Source of the DNA: Micromonospora craterilacus
GTDB taxonomy: Bacteria; Actinomycetota; Actinomycetes; Mycobacteriales; Micromonosporaceae
NCBI RefSeq assembly: GCF_003236315.1
Contig: NZ_POTY01000020.1
Location: 1-43,981 of the forward strand
Length of the DNA: 43,981 nucleotides
Direction: 5' to 3'
Shown: positions 1 to 8,421 of the stretch, piece after piece
Position numbering within the stretch: the first letter of the stretch is position 1
Layout of the letters: each line of letters starts with the position of its first letter
The notes under the pieces: model-generated
What the model was told of the DNA's origin: nothing
Seen by the model: only the letters and a program-made list of their open reading frames with translations
Database searches by the model: none
Made by a program: the position numbers and the translations under genes

Positions 1-1
1 G

Positions 2-664
2 GGGCGGTGGCGGCGACGGCTGACCTGGGTGGCCGCGCTGGGCCTGGCGGCGCTGTTGCTCGCCAGTCTGCCCTGGCTGTGGACTACGGTCGCCGCACGT
101 GGCCACCTGTACGACGAGGCCGAAGCGCCGGCGGCTGACGTGGTGATCGTGCTGGGCACCGCGGTGACGGAGGACGGGCGTCAGCCGGGTGTCCGGCTGG
201 CCGGCCGTCTGGAAACCGCCGCCGAGCTGGTGCACAGCGGGCGTGCCCGGGCGGTACTCGTCTCGGGTGACGGGGGTGGAGCCTCCGGTGACGAACCGGC
301 GGTGATGACCTCCTACCTGACCGAGCGGCTCGGCGTCGACGCGCGTCGCGTGGTGGCCGACCCGTACGGCCTGGACACCTACGACACCTGCGTCCGCGCG
401 CGCGACGTGTACGGGGTCGAGCGGGCCTTGATCGTCACCCAGTCGTACCACCTGTCCCGGGCGGTGACGCTGTGCCGGCACCTGGGCCTCGACGTCGACG
501 GGGTGACCGCCCGTTGCTCCGGTTGCGGGCCGACCCTGCTGGTGCAGAAGGCGGTCCGGGACTATTTCGCCAGCGGCAAGGCGGCCTGGGACGCGGTCCG
601 CAACCGGCCGCCCGCAGTCCACTCACCGGTGGACCCGGCGGTCGAGAACGCGTTGAAGGACTGA
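2..664 (+). CDS. SanA/YdcF-like DUF218 envelope protein (5' end outside window)
   Basis: This is a membrane-anchored DUF218 protein of the SanA/YdcF type. The family is linked to envelope barrier function, and its biochemical activity is not established. The frame is open to the left edge, so the true start is probably upstream; the first in-window candidate is GTG at 29. An Arg-rich stretch and one hydrophobic segment (LGLAALLLASLPWLW) are followed by the DUF218 fold: DVVIVLGTAV near the start, a VLVSGDGGG loop, DTYDTCVRA, and VTQSYHLSRA near the end. About 200 residues is normal for SanA. It converges on pabA across about 280 bp in which I see no gene. Confidence 0.8.
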   Translation, partial: GRWRRRLTWVAALGLAALLLASLPWLWTTVAARGHLYDEAEAPAADVVIVLGTAVTEDGRQPGVRLAGRLETAAELVHSGRARAVLVSGDGGGASGDEPAVMTSYLTERLGVDARRVVADPYGLDTYDTCVRARDVYGVERALIVTQSYHLSRAVTLCRHLGLDVDGVTARCSGCGPTLLVQKAVRDYFASGKAAWDAVRNRPPAVHSPVDPAVENALKD

Positions 665-942
665 CTGTCCGGAGAGGGCCTACCGGTCCTGCAGCTCGAA
701 GCGGATCGACCGGATCGGCAAGGCCGTCGGCGTCGCTGACGGTCCTGGCCGTGACGCGCCTGGCAGCCCGACGCCGGCGCCAGCACGAGGCGGACGCCTC
801 CGAGGTCTGACGTCTGCTTGACGGCGACCGGACGCGGACCGGGGTCGGCGACCGGGTTGCGGGGTCAGCGCCGGCACGCGTACGTGTGGACTGCTCGCCC
901 GCTGGCTGACGGATGGGCGATGGATTTCGGCCGGCGTGGCCG

Positions 943-1593
943 TCAGGTGGTGGCGAAGGCGGCGCGGCGGCGGGCGTCGACCTCGGCGGCCAGCGCGGGG
1001 GCGCGCTCCAGCGCCTCGTGGTGACCGCAAGCGGCCAGCCAGTTGGCCAGCATCAGGTGGCCGCCCTCGGTCAACACCGACTCCGGGTGGAACTGGACGC
1101 CCTCGATGGGCAGCGTCCGGTGGCGCATGGCCATCACCACGCCGGAGCCGGTCCAGCCGGTGACCTCCAGCTCCTCCGGCAGGGTCTCGGGCAGCACCGC
1201 GAGGGAGTGGTAGCGGGTCGCGGTGAACGGATCGGGCAGGCCCGCGAGTACGCCGACCGACTGGTGGCGTACCTCGGAGGTCTTGCCGTGCAGCAGCTCC
1301 GGCGCCCGGGCGACGGTGGCCCCGAACGCCTCGCCGATCGCCTGGTGACCCAGGCAGACGCCGAAGATCGGGATCTCGCCTGCGTACCGGCGGATGACGT
1401 CGAGGCAGATGCCCGCCCGGTCGGGGCTGCCCGGCCCGGGCGAGAGCAGGACGCCGCCCGCGCCGAACCGGCCCACCTCGGCCACGTCGATCTCGTCGTT
1501 GCGCCGCACCTCGCAGTCCACGCCGAGCTGGCCGAGGTACTGCACCAGGTTGAAGACGAACGAGTCGTAGTTGTCGATCACCAGGACGCGCAT
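943..1593 (-). CDS. pabA: aminodeoxychorismate/anthranilate synthase component II (glutamine amidotransferase)
   Basis: This 216-aa class I glutamine amidotransferase supplies ammonia to chorismate-using synthases for p-aminobenzoate/folate or tryptophan. It starts MRVLVIDNYDSF, the standard family N-terminus. The nucleophile Cys lies in GVCLGHQAIGE and the His-Glu pair in VQFHPES; the SPGPG oxyanion loop is present. ATG at 1593 is chosen because family homology begins exactly there. It is the last gene of the minus-strand run DUF881 > sortase > small membrane protein > pabA. The equivalent mycobacterial gene next to crgA and the DUF881 gene is annotated trpG; sequence alone does not separate PabA from TrpG. 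Confidence 0.92.
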   Translation of the reverse strand: MRVLVIDNYDSFVFNLVQYLGQLGVDCEVRRNDEIDVAEVGRFGAGGVLLSPGPGSPDRAGICLDVIRRYAGEIPIFGVCLGHQAIGEAFGATVARAPELLHGKTSEVRHQSVGVLAGLPDPFTATRYHSLAVLPETLPEELEVTGWTGSGVVMAMRHRTLPIEGVQFHPESVLTEGGHLMLANWLAACGHHEALERAPALAAEVDARRRAAFATT

Positions 1594-1598
1594 CGGCC

Positions 1599-1898
1599 TC
1601 ACTCGTTCTCGCCGGGCGGGGCGGTGTTGTTCCGGTTGGTGTCGTACGGCAGGTCGTGCTCGTCGCCGGGCGGGGCGTCGTCGGCCGGGCCCTCGCCGGG
1701 CACCACGTCGCCGCCGCCGGGCACCTCGGAGTCCTGCTGGGTGACCTGCACGTCCTCGCCGGTGAAGGGCAGCAGCGGCCCTGCCCACGGGAACACCACG
1801 TACCAGAGCAGCGCCACCGCCGTGGTGGCGAGCAGCAGGCTGCCGGCGAGCTTGCCGGGGAGCCCGAAGGGAAGCTTGCGCCAGATCCAGGCGTACAT
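1599..1898 (-). CDS. small single-pass membrane protein
   Basis: This is a 99-aa protein of unrecognised family. [20 protein letters not shown] is followed by one hydrophobic segment (about residues 17-37, LLLATTAVALLWYVVFPW) and a polar Pro/Gly/Asp-rich tail that is probably extracytoplasmic. Its ATG overlaps the sortase stop (ATGA at 1898), which implies translational coupling, and five bases separate its stop from pabA. I infer an envelope role tied to the sortase from this context only. It could be an assembly partner of the sortase or a conserved protein of unrelated function. Confidence 0.75.
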   Translation of the reverse strand: MYAWIWRKLPFGLPGKLAGSLLLATTAVALLWYVVFPWAGPLLPFTGEDVQVTQQDSEVPGGGDVVPGEGPADDAPPGDEHDLPYDTNRNNTAPPGENE

Positions 1899-4384
1899 CA
1901 GGTCCCCAGCTCCGCCGGGCGACCCTCGGACTTCGGCTGGGTACGGGTCAACTCGGCGTGGATGATCAACCGCTGATAGTTGTCGAACTTCGGGTTGCAG
2001 GTGGTCAGGGTCAGCATCCGCTTGGTCGCCTTCGCGCCTGGCCGGCCGGGCACCGCGGCGACCACCTCGACCTGGGTCGGCTTCACGATCAGGCTCTCGG
2101 TGACCTGGTACACGTACCACTCGTTGCGACCCTCGACCAGGATCGGGTCGCCCTTGCGCAGTTCGTCGAGCCGCCAGAAGGTGGCCCGGTTGCGGTGCCC
2201 GGCCACGGAGAAGTTGCCGACCTCGCCCGGCATGGCGCTGTCCGGGTAGTGGCCCGGGGCGTACCGGATGTCCTTCTGGGTGACGCCCTCGACCACGACC
2301 CATTCCTTGTCGAGCTTCGGGATGTAGAGGCCCGCGATCGGCTTGCCGTGCACCGGCGGCTTCGGCTTGGTCGAGGGGCTCGCCGAGGGTGCCACCGTCG
2401 GGTCGCCTTCGGGCCCCCACACCTCGGCCAACTGCTGGCTCAGCTCGCCCTGGTGGGCGTCGACGATCGCCGACTTGCCCCAGATCTCGTAGCCGGCGAA
2501 GAGCAGCACCACCAGGCCGAAGGTGATCAACAGTTCGCCGCCGACCCGCAGGCCGGTGCGTAGTCGGGACCAGAACGTCGGGCGGGTCAACTCCGAATAG
2601 ACGCTCTGGTAGCCGTCGCCGGTCTGCTGCGGACGGAGCTGCACCACCCGCTCGCCTCGCCGCGGCTTGGGCGGCTCGTCGGGTTGGTCGGTGCCGTCCG
2701 ACGGCTCCTCGCCCTTCGGCGGCCGGGGCACGGCTCCCATCAGGGCGGTCGAGTCCATCGCGGGCGGGCTGCCCGCCCGGACACCGGCGACCGCCGGGAT
2801 GAGGGCGGTCGCGCCCGGGTCGGCCTGCCGGTTCGGCGCCGCCGCAGGTGGCTGCTGGTTCGGGGTCGCCTGCTGGTTCGGGCTTGCTGCCGGGGCGGCC
2901 GTCGGGTCGACCAGGCGGTTGCCCACGCCGGGGTTGTGGAGCGGGCCGGCCGGCCCGCTGGCGTTCGACGGCGGGGTGCCAGCGGCGTCGCTGATCTTCG
3001 GCATCAGCGCGGTCGGCCCCTCGACCGACCAGCCGCCCTGCGGCTGCTGCCCGCCGAGGCCCCCTTGTGGCTGAGCCGGTTGCGACCGCGATCCCTGCGC
3101 CTGCGGTGGCTGCCCGTGCGGCGCCTGCCCGTTCGGCGGCTGGGCCTGCGAGGCCGGCCCGCGCTGCGCCTGCGGGTAGGACGCCGGCCCGTGCGGCGTC
3201 TGCCCGACCTGCGGCCCGTGGGGCGTCTGCCCGGCCTGCGGCCCGTGCGCGTGAGATCCGTGCCCGTACGGCGGGTGCGTGCTCTGGGACGTCTGCCCAG
3301 GGTGAAGGCCATGGCCGGGGTACGGCGGCTGCCCGTAGCCCGGCCCGGTCTGCGGTGTCGCGCCGTGCGCCGTCGACGTCGGCTGGGCCGAGTGACCGGC
3401 CGGCGGCGGCGTGCTCGGCCGTACCTGCATCGCTCCGCCGCCTGGCTGCGTAGGCCCGGTGCCCGGCTGCACCGGCTCCGCGCCCGGTCGGTGCGGCTGG
3501 GCGGCCGACGGTGCCGGCGGGGCACCGGACCATCGCGGCGGTCCGCTGGACCCGGTGGTGCCCACCGGTGCGCCCGCGTTGCCGAACGCCGGGGTGCCCG
3601 ACTGGCCCGGAGTGCCGGGCCCGGCGGCGCCGGCCTGGCCGGAGTCTGGATCGACGGACCTGGTGCTGCTCGGCTGGCCCGGGCCGGCTGCGGGTCGGCT
3701 CGCCTCGAAGGCGCCGCGCCAGGGCGTCGACTCCACCGGGATGTCCGGTTGGCCGGACGGCAGCGGTACGCCGTTCCACTGTTCGGTGCGGTCTGTGCCC
3801 TGCCGCCTGCCAGCGGCGCCGCCGGGGCCTTGGTCCGGTGCCGTGCCCCACTGGCCGGCGGCCGTGCGACCCGGGCCCGGTCCGGCGTCCCACCGGCCGG
3901 ATGTCCCGGGCGCAGCGTCCCACCTGCCGGAGGCCGCAGCGTGGTCCTGACTGGCCGCGGCGTCCCACCGGCCGGTGGTCGCGGCGTGCTCCTGGCCGGG
4001 CCGGGCGTCCCAGTGGGCGGGTGTCGTCGGGCTCCCGGTGCGCTCCCGGTCGGTGCTGGTGTTCCAGCCACCCGGGATGCCCGGCCCGGCCGTGGATCGG
4101 CCGAACTGATCCGGCGCGGCACCGGCGTCCCAGCCGGCGGGGCCTGGCGGGGCAGCGTCGGCGGGCCGGCCGGCCTCCCCGGGTACGTCGAAACGACCGG
4201 AGTTCGGCGGTCGCGGCGTCTCCGGCACCGGGCCGCCGGTCTGGTCGGCGGGACGCGGCGGTACCGGGGCGGGCCAGCCGCCCGGCCGCGAGTGGCTCGA
4301 CGACTCGGCCCGGTCGACCTTGGGTAGGAAGGCGGTGGGCTCTTCGGCCTGGTCGCGGTGCCGGCCGTCGGAGTGGGTGGTCAC
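1898..4384 (-). CDS. class E sortase with a 600-residue low-complexity N-terminal region
   Basis: This 828-aa cysteine transpeptidase is expected to anchor surface proteins carrying LPXTG/LAXTG-like signals. A transmembrane helix at about 616-635 precedes the sortase domain: IRYAPGHYP, catalytic His about 730 in [10 protein letters not shown], Cys about 796 in [11 protein letters not shown], and Arg about 805. The YAPGHYP signature and TTC motif fit class E. Residues 1-600 are Pro/Gly/Gln/His-rich and probably disordered and cytoplasmic, with local repeats such as QTPHGP and GRWDA. A short motif TA-(F/L)-(L/M/I)-P recurs four times. Typical class E sortases are about 200-350 aa, so the N-terminus is unusually long. 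The GTG start overlaps the upstream stop (GTGA). Confidence 0.88.
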   Translation of the reverse strand: MTTHSDGRHRDQAEEPTAFLPKVDRAESSSHSRPGGWPAPVPPRPADQTGGPVPETPRPPNSGRFDVPGEAGRPADAAPPGPAGWDAGAAPDQFGRSTAGPGIPGGWNTSTDRERTGSPTTPAHWDARPGQEHAATTGRWDAAASQDHAAASGRWDAAPGTSGRWDAGPGPGRTAAGQWGTAPDQGPGGAAGRRQGTDRTEQWNGVPLPSGQPDIPVESTPWRGAFEASRPAAGPGQPSSTRSVDPDSGQAGAAGPGTPGQSGTPAFGNAGAPVGTTGSSGPPRWSGAPPAPSAAQPHRPGAEPVQPGTGPTQPGGGAMQVRPSTPPPAGHSAQPTSTAHGATPQTGPGYGQPPYPGHGLHPGQTSQSTHPPYGHGSHAHGPQAGQTPHGPQVGQTPHGPASYPQAQRGPASQAQPPNGQAPHGQPPQAQGSRSQPAQPQGGLGGQQPQGGWSVEGPTALMPKISDAAGTPPSNASGPAGPLHNPGVGNRLVDPTAAPAASPNQQATPNQQPPAAAPNRQADPGATALIPAVAGVRAGSPPAMDSTALMGAVPRPPKGEEPSDGTDQPDEPPKPRRGERVVQLRPQQTGDGYQSVYSELTRPTFWSRLRTGLRVGGELLITFGLVVLLFAGYEIWGKSAIVDAHQGELSQQLAEVWGPEGDPTVAPSASPSTKPKPPVHGKPIAGLYIPKLDKEWVVVEGVTQKDIRYAPGHYPDSAMPGEVGNFSVAGHRNRATFWRLDELRKGDPILVEGRNEWYVYQVTESLIVKPTQVEVVAAVPGRPGAKATKRMLTLTTCNPKFDNYQRLIIHAELTRTQPKSEGRPAELGT

Positions 4385-5181
4385 TGCGGCACCGTCGCCG
4401 AGCGCAGGGTGGTGGAGTCCTCGAACGCCGGGACGGTGACCGTGGAAACGGCTTCGGAGTAGCCGAGTTGGTAGTTGTCGACGGCGTTCTTGAACAACCG
4501 GACTCCCTCGGAAGCGGCGAGGGCCTGCTGAAGTGCCGCGGGGTCGCCAATTGCTACGATCTTGAACGGTGGGGAGTACACCCGCCCATGCAGCAGCAGG
4601 GTGTTACCCACGCAGCGTACCGCGCTGGTCGTCAGGACGCGGACATTCATGATTGACATCGCCTCGGCTCCGCCAGCCCATAGCGCGTTCACCACCGCCT
4701 GGACGTCGCCCTGATGGACGACCAGGTCATCGTTCGTGGCACCTTCGGGCAGATTGTGGAGCTGCGGCGCGTCGTTGAGCTCGACCGTCAAGCCGACGCC
4801 GGTGAGGGCGGTGAAGCCGGCGGCGGTGCGGCTGGCGGCGGCGCGTTCCTGCTGCTCCCTGATCGGGCCGTCCGAGTCGGCGAGATCAGCCGTACGGCTC
4901 TCGACCTCCCGGCGCAGCGTCGCGGCCCGTTCCTCGTTCGTCGCCACCTGGGCGCGGCGGTCCTCGATGAGCTCGGTGAGCTGGGGCCGTCGGTCCTCAC
5001 GCAGGGCGGTGCCGCCGGCGGTGGTGGCCGTGGTGGTGAACAGCAGACCGGCCGCGGCGGCGATCAACGGTACGCCGATCGACCAGCCCGGCCGGCGCTG
5101 ACGCGGCCGGCGGGGCAGCAACCCGGCGAGCAGCCGTCGCAGCACCTTCTGCCACGACGCCGCGCCGGACGTGTACTCCAC
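4381..5181 (-). CDS. DUF881 family membrane protein
   Basis: This 266-aa protein has one N-terminal membrane segment (about residues 32-50, [19 protein letters not shown]), a coiled-coil stretch rich in Arg/Glu (about 60-110), and a C-terminal DUF881 domain ([41 protein letters not shown]). In many Actinobacteria a DUF881 protein lies beside crgA and pabA/trpG near oriC. The coiled coil and topology resemble division-associated proteins, but the function is not established. I chose GTG at 5181 over the longer ATG at 5250 because an AGGGGG Shine-Dalgarno lies about 8 nt before it. It is the first gene of the minus-strand operon and overlaps the sortase gene. Confidence 0.85.
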   Translation of the reverse strand: MEYTSGAASWQKVLRRLLAGLLPRRPRQRRPGWSIGVPLIAAAAGLLFTTTATTAGGTALREDRRPQLTELIEDRRAQVATNEERAATLRREVESRTADLADSDGPIREQQERAAASRTAAGFTALTGVGLTVELNDAPQLHNLPEGATNDDLVVHQGDVQAVVNALWAGGAEAMSIMNVRVLTTSAVRCVGNTLLLHGRVYSPPFKIVAIGDPAALQQALAASEGVRLFKNAVDNYQLGYSEAVSTVTVPAFEDSTTLRSATVPQ

Positions 5182-5287
5182 GAACCGTTCCCCCTGTCCT
5201 CCTGCTTCGGCGCCCACACGGTGCGGTCGGAGCGACCGCCGTCCAGCCATCTTTCCGGGCTGCCGGGCACCGGTCTGGCCCCATTCG

Positions 5288-5316
5288 TGGATTGGACGGG
5301 CCGTCCGGACTACGCT
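5288..5316 (+). promoter_or_regulatory. possible crgA promoter
   Basis: TGGATT (5288-5293), a 17-bp spacer and TACGCT (5311-5316) precede crgA by about 85 bp. The -10 fits TANNNT but the -35 is poor. The spacer carries an inverted repeat GGACGG/CCGTCC that could bind a regulator. Confidence 0.35.
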
Positions 5317-5401
5317 AGCTGTCGAACATTATTGGCCATGGACCGTCGCCCTCGCGCCCGGTTGTAGGCCGGACGAGGTCGTAACCCCTCTGGAGAGCGT
5401 C

Positions 5402-5665
5402 GTGCCCAAGTCTCAGGTCCGTAAGAAGAAGGTGTACACCCCGCCGACGGACGTCCGCCCGACGGCGACGGCGGCGACGCGCAAGCCCAGCCCCGTGTGG
5501 CTGCCGGCCACGGCAGTATCGCTCATCGTCTTCGGCATCGGCTGGCTGGTGGTCTACTACCTTTCCGAGCAGGAGTACCCGGTCATGGAGCTGGGGTACT
5601 GGAACCTGGCGGTGGGTTTCGGCGCGATGGTCGGCTCCCTGATCCTGCTTTCCCGCTGGCGCTGA
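5402..5665 (+). CDS. crgA: cell division protein CrgA
   Basis: This 87-aa protein is a septum-localised membrane protein that affects FtsZ-ring timing and recruits divisome and peptidoglycan enzymes in Streptomyces and Mycobacterium. It has a basic N-terminus (VPKSQVRKKKVY) and two transmembrane helices (about 33-53 and 63-83) joined by a short loop containing the family-typical SEQEYPVMELG. Length and topology match CrgA. The GTG at 5402 follows GGAGAG at a good distance. It is divergent from the DUF881/sortase/pabA operon, which reproduces the near-oriC arrangement of other Actinobacteria, and it is followed by a strong terminator. Confidence 0.95.
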   Translation: MPKSQVRKKKVYTPPTDVRPTATAATRKPSPVWLPATAVSLIVFGIGWLVVYYLSEQEYPVMELGYWNLAVGFGAMVGSLILLSRWR

Positions 5666-5703
5666 CCCTCCGGTCAGCCACCCGCAAGCATCGGCAGCCA
5701 GCA

Positions 5704-5730
5704 GAGCCCGGCCGATACCCGGCCGGGCTC
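5704..5730 (+). terminator. hairpin terminator after crgA
   Basis: A perfect 10-bp stem (GAGCCCGGCC/GGCCGGGCTC) with a 7-nt loop lies 40 bp after the crgA stop. There is no U-tract, as is common in high-GC Actinobacteria. Confidence 0.7.
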
Positions 5731-5781
5731 GCCTCCTAAGGTGTGCGCAGGGCGGCGTGGCCCGGGTGCGAGAAGTCTCAC

Positions 5782-5797
5782 GTTACTGTTGGGTAAC
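5782..5797. promoter_or_regulatory. palindromic operator (TTAC-N6-GTAA) upstream of the EtfD-like gene
   Basis: GTTACTGTTGGGTAAC has perfect 5-bp arms (GTTAC/GTAAC). It lies 150 bp before the Fe-S oxidoreductase gene and overlaps a possible promoter (TTACTG 5783-5788, 17-bp spacer, TAGGCT 5806-5811). A 13/16 identical sequence lies upstream of the acyl-CoA dehydrogenase at 24446-24461. I infer a shared regulator of fatty-acid oxidation, probably TetR- or GntR-type. Confidence 0.55.
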
Positions 5798-5946
5798 CTT
5801 GCGCGTAGGCTGCACTGCATGGCCGAGTGATGCAGGTCATCGACCGGTCCGGTGAGGGTGCGGCAGTGGTGAACCCACCGATCGCGCCCTGACCCGGCAC
5901 CGGTCGCCGAGCCGCGCGTTACGCAGCAGACCGGGAGGCCAACTCG

Positions 5947-8163
5947 ATGGGCAGCGTCCAGATCGTCACCACGATCCTCGCGGCCGCCATCACCGCCGTG
6001 GCGGTGTGGCTTGTGGTGCGCGCGGTCATGAAGATGGTGGCCGTGATCCGGCTGGGTCAGCCCGACCCGTCCCGGTTCGGCGACCAGGTCAGCCGTACGA
6101 AGACCATGCTCGCGGAGACCGCCGGGCACACCCGGATGCTCCGCTGGAGCGTGGTGGGCGCGGCGCACTGGTTCGTGATGGTCGGCTTCATCGTGCTGTC
6201 GCTGCTGGTGCTCGAGGCGTACTTCGAGGTGGTGTCGCCGACCGGCGGGCTGCCGCTGATCGGCGGCTGGGGGCTCTACGGTCTGGTCACCGAGTGGATC
6301 GGCATCCTGGGCATCGTCGGCATCGTGGTGCTGATCGCGATCCGGCTCGCCAACCGGCCGAACCGGGCCGGTCGCCGGTCGCGGTTCACCGGCTCAACGA
6401 TGTGGCAGGGCTACTTCGTCGAGGCGGTCGTCCTCGCCGTCCTGATCATGGGCTTCCTGATTCGTGGCTTCAAGGTGGCCACCGATCACTTCGAGTACCC
6501 CACCTGGGCCGCCCCGCTCAGCCACGCGGTCGGCTCGGCGCTGCCGGACTGGGAGTCCGCCGTCAGCGTCGCCGCCCTCATCAAGATCGCGATCTCGATG
6601 ACCTGGCTGATCGTGATCTCGCTGAACGTGACCATGGGCGTCGCCTGGCACCGCTTCCTCGCCTTCCCCAACATCTTCTTCAAGCGCAAGCCGGGCGCGG
6701 CCGGCTCCGGTCTCGGCCCGCTGCGGCCGATGATGAGCGACGGCAAGCCGCTGGACTTCGAGGAAGCCGACCCGGAGAAGGACCAGTTCGGCGTGGCCCA
6801 CGTCGAGCAGTTCACCTGGAAGGGCCTGCTGGACTTCAGCACCTGCACCGAGTGCGGCCGGTGCCAGTCGCAGTGCCCGGCCTGGAACACCGGCAAGCCG
6901 CTGTCGCCGAAGCTGCTGGTGCTCAGCCTGCGTGACCACGCGTACGCGAAGGCGCCCTACCTGCTGGCCGGCGGCGGCAAGGACCTGACCGGCGAGGAGA
7001 AGGCCACCGCCGCGCAGCTCGCCCACGTCGACGTGCTGGCCCTGGCCGAGGCGGAGAAGCCGCTGATCGGCGACGCCGAGGCGGGCGGCGTGATCGACCC
7101 GGACGTGCTCTGGTCGTGCACCACCTGCGGCGCCTGCGTGGAGCAGTGCCCGGTGGACATCGAGCACGTCGACCACATCGTCGACATGCGCCGCTACCAG
7201 GTGCTCATCGAGTCCAGCTTCCCGTCCGAGGCCGGCGTGATGCTGCGCAACCTGGAGAACAAGGGCAACCCGTGGGGCGCGCCGCAGAACACCCGCGAGG
7301 ACTGGACCAAGGGCCTCGACTTCGAGGTTCCGCGGGTCGGCGAGGTCGAGGACTTCGAGTACCTGTTCTGGGTGGGCTGCGCGGGTGCCTTCGAGGACCG
7401 GGCCAAGAAGACCACCCGGGCGGTGGCCACGCTGCTCAACGAGGCGGGCGTGTCGTTCGCCATCCTCGGCGAGGGTGAGACCTGCTCGGGTGACCCGGCC
7501 CGTCGGATCGGCAACGAGTTCGTCTTCCAGATGCTCGCGCAGCAGAACGTGGAGACCCTCAACGAGGCGTTCGAGGGCCGGGAGAAGGCCAAGCGCAAGA
7601 TCGTCGCAACCTGCCCGCACTGCTTCAACACGCTGGGCAACGAGTACGGCCAGCTCGGCGGCGAGTTCGAGGTGGTGCACCACACCCAGCTGCTGGCGCA
7701 CCTGGTCGCCACCGGCAAACTCACCCCGGTGCAGCCGGTCGACGGCGGCGTGACGTACCACGACCCGTGCTACCTCGGCCGGCACAACCGGGTCTTCGCC
7801 CCGCCGCGTGAGGTGCTGGGCAGCGCCATCAACGGCGGCACCGGTGGCGCGGACAGTGGCCTGGTCGAGATGCCGCGCAACAGCGAGCGCTCCTTCTGCT
7901 GCGGTGCCGGCGGCGCCCGGATGTGGATGGAGGAGCGGATCGGCAAGCGGATCAACGTGGACCGGGTCGAGGAGGCAATGTCCACCGGGGCGAAGACGGT
8001 CGCCGTCGGCTGCCCGTTCTGCTCGACGATGCTCAACGACGGGGTGAACGGCAAGGGCGCCGGCGAGCAGGTCGAGGTGGTCGACGTGGCCAGCGTCCTG
8101 CTCCGCTCGGTCAAGCCCGAGCCGGCCCGGGGCGCCGAGGAGGGCGAGCCGGTCGCCCGCTGA
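5947..8163 (+). CDS. etfD: EtfD-like membrane Fe-S oxidoreductase (heterodisulfide reductase-related)
   Basis: This 738-aa membrane oxidoreductase is of the type called EtfD in Mycobacterium tuberculosis (Rv0338c), where it accepts electrons from ETF during beta-oxidation and passes them to the respiratory chain. The N-terminal ~250 residues form a NarI-like multi-helix membrane domain. Two 4Fe-4S motifs follow: CTECGRCQSQCP near residue 300 and CTTCGACVEQCP near 390. The C-terminal half has cysteine-rich CCG modules (CPHCFNTL near 556, DPCYLGRHN near 605, CCGAGGARMW near 650, CPFC near 687). ATG at 5947 follows GGGAGG. The gene appears monocistronic, with an operator upstream and a U-tailed terminator downstream. 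The symbol is by family resemblance. Confidence 0.88.
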   Translation: MGSVQIVTTILAAAITAVAVWLVVRAVMKMVAVIRLGQPDPSRFGDQVSRTKTMLAETAGHTRMLRWSVVGAAHWFVMVGFIVLSLLVLEAYFEVVSPTGGLPLIGGWGLYGLVTEWIGILGIVGIVVLIAIRLANRPNRAGRRSRFTGSTMWQGYFVEAVVLAVLIMGFLIRGFKVATDHFEYPTWAAPLSHAVGSALPDWESAVSVAALIKIAISMTWLIVISLNVTMGVAWHRFLAFPNIFFKRKPGAAGSGLGPLRPMMSDGKPLDFEEADPEKDQFGVAHVEQFTWKGLLDFSTCTECGRCQSQCPAWNTGKPLSPKLLVLSLRDHAYAKAPYLLAGGGKDLTGEEKATAAQLAHVDVLALAEAEKPLIGDAEAGGVIDPDVLWSCTTCGACVEQCPVDIEHVDHIVDMRRYQVLIESSFPSEAGVMLRNLENKGNPWGAPQNTREDWTKGLDFEVPRVGEVEDFEYLFWVGCAGAFEDRAKKTTRAVATLLNEAGVSFAILGEGETCSGDPARRIGNEFVFQMLAQQNVETLNEAFEGREKAKRKIVATCPHCFNTLGNEYGQLGGEFEVVHHTQLLAHLVATGKLTPVQPVDGGVTYHDPCYLGRHNRVFAPPREVLGSAINGGTGGADSGLVEMPRNSERSFCCGAGGARMWMEERIGKRINVDRVEEAMSTGAKTVAVGCPFCSTMLNDGVNGKGAGEQVEVVDVASVLLRSVKPEPARGAEEGEPVAR

Positions 8164-8184
8164 CCGGCGAGCGTACGCAGGGTA

Positions 8185-8210
8185 CGGCGGCATCGTCACC
8201 GATGTCGCCG
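8185..8210 (+). terminator. intrinsic terminator after etfD
   Basis: An 11-bp stem with one G-U pair (arms CGGCGGCATCG/CGATGTCGCCG), a TCAC loop and a T-run at 8217-8221 starts 20 bp after the stop codon. This is one of the few textbook terminators in the window. Confidence 0.75.
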
Positions 8211-8308
8211 CGCCTGTTTTTACGTATTGGCGTAGGTGACTATAACGGATTGGTCGACACGCTTTGTGTGTGATCGGTTGCGCAAAGGTGAATAGGCCGA
8301 TGGTCGCC

Positions 8309-8337
8309 TTGATTCCGCACCGCGCCTTCCCTAATGT
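8309..8337 (+). promoter_or_regulatory. sigma-70-type promoter of the first NlpC/P60 gene
   Basis: TTGATT (8309-8314), a 17-bp spacer and TAATGT (8332-8337) give a good housekeeping promoter. Transcription would start near 8344, leaving an untranslated leader of about 78 nt. Confidence 0.6.
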
Positions 8338-8341
8338 TGGG

Positions 8342-8396
8342 CACCGGCCGCCGTGGGTCGTCTGTCTCGCCCCTGCCGCTTGCGAGACGCCCGGTG
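8342..8396 (+). promoter_or_regulatory. structured 5' leader of the first NlpC/P60 gene
   Basis: Two nested helices can form in the predicted leader: an outer CACCGG (8342-8347)/CCGGTG (8391-8396) and an inner GTCTCGC (8364-8370)/GCGAGAC (8382-8388) with an 11-nt loop. The Shine-Dalgarno AAAGGAG starts 10 nt after the outer helix. It does not match the ydaO consensus seen before the paralogue. A regulatory role is inference. Confidence 0.4.
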
Positions 8397-8421
8397 GTCG
8401 GTTGCAAAGGAGTCGGTGCCG

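Noticed and set aside
665..942. A possible small gene between the SanA-like gene and pabA
   Set aside because: All frames give Arg/Pro/Ser noise and there is no ribosome site or conserved motif.
1599..4550. A 983-codon minus-strand open frame and several long frames antisense to the sortase linker
   Set aside because: They are shadows of the GC-rich, Pro/Gly-rich sortase coding region; composition is Arg/Pro/Gly noise with no domain, and the sortase frame has the recognisable fold.
8211..8421. A second ydaO riboswitch before the first NlpC/P60 gene
   Set aside because: No GGGGACC, GGGGTGAAT or GAACCCGTCAGCTAAC landmarks are present; only an unrelated nested hairpin is seen.
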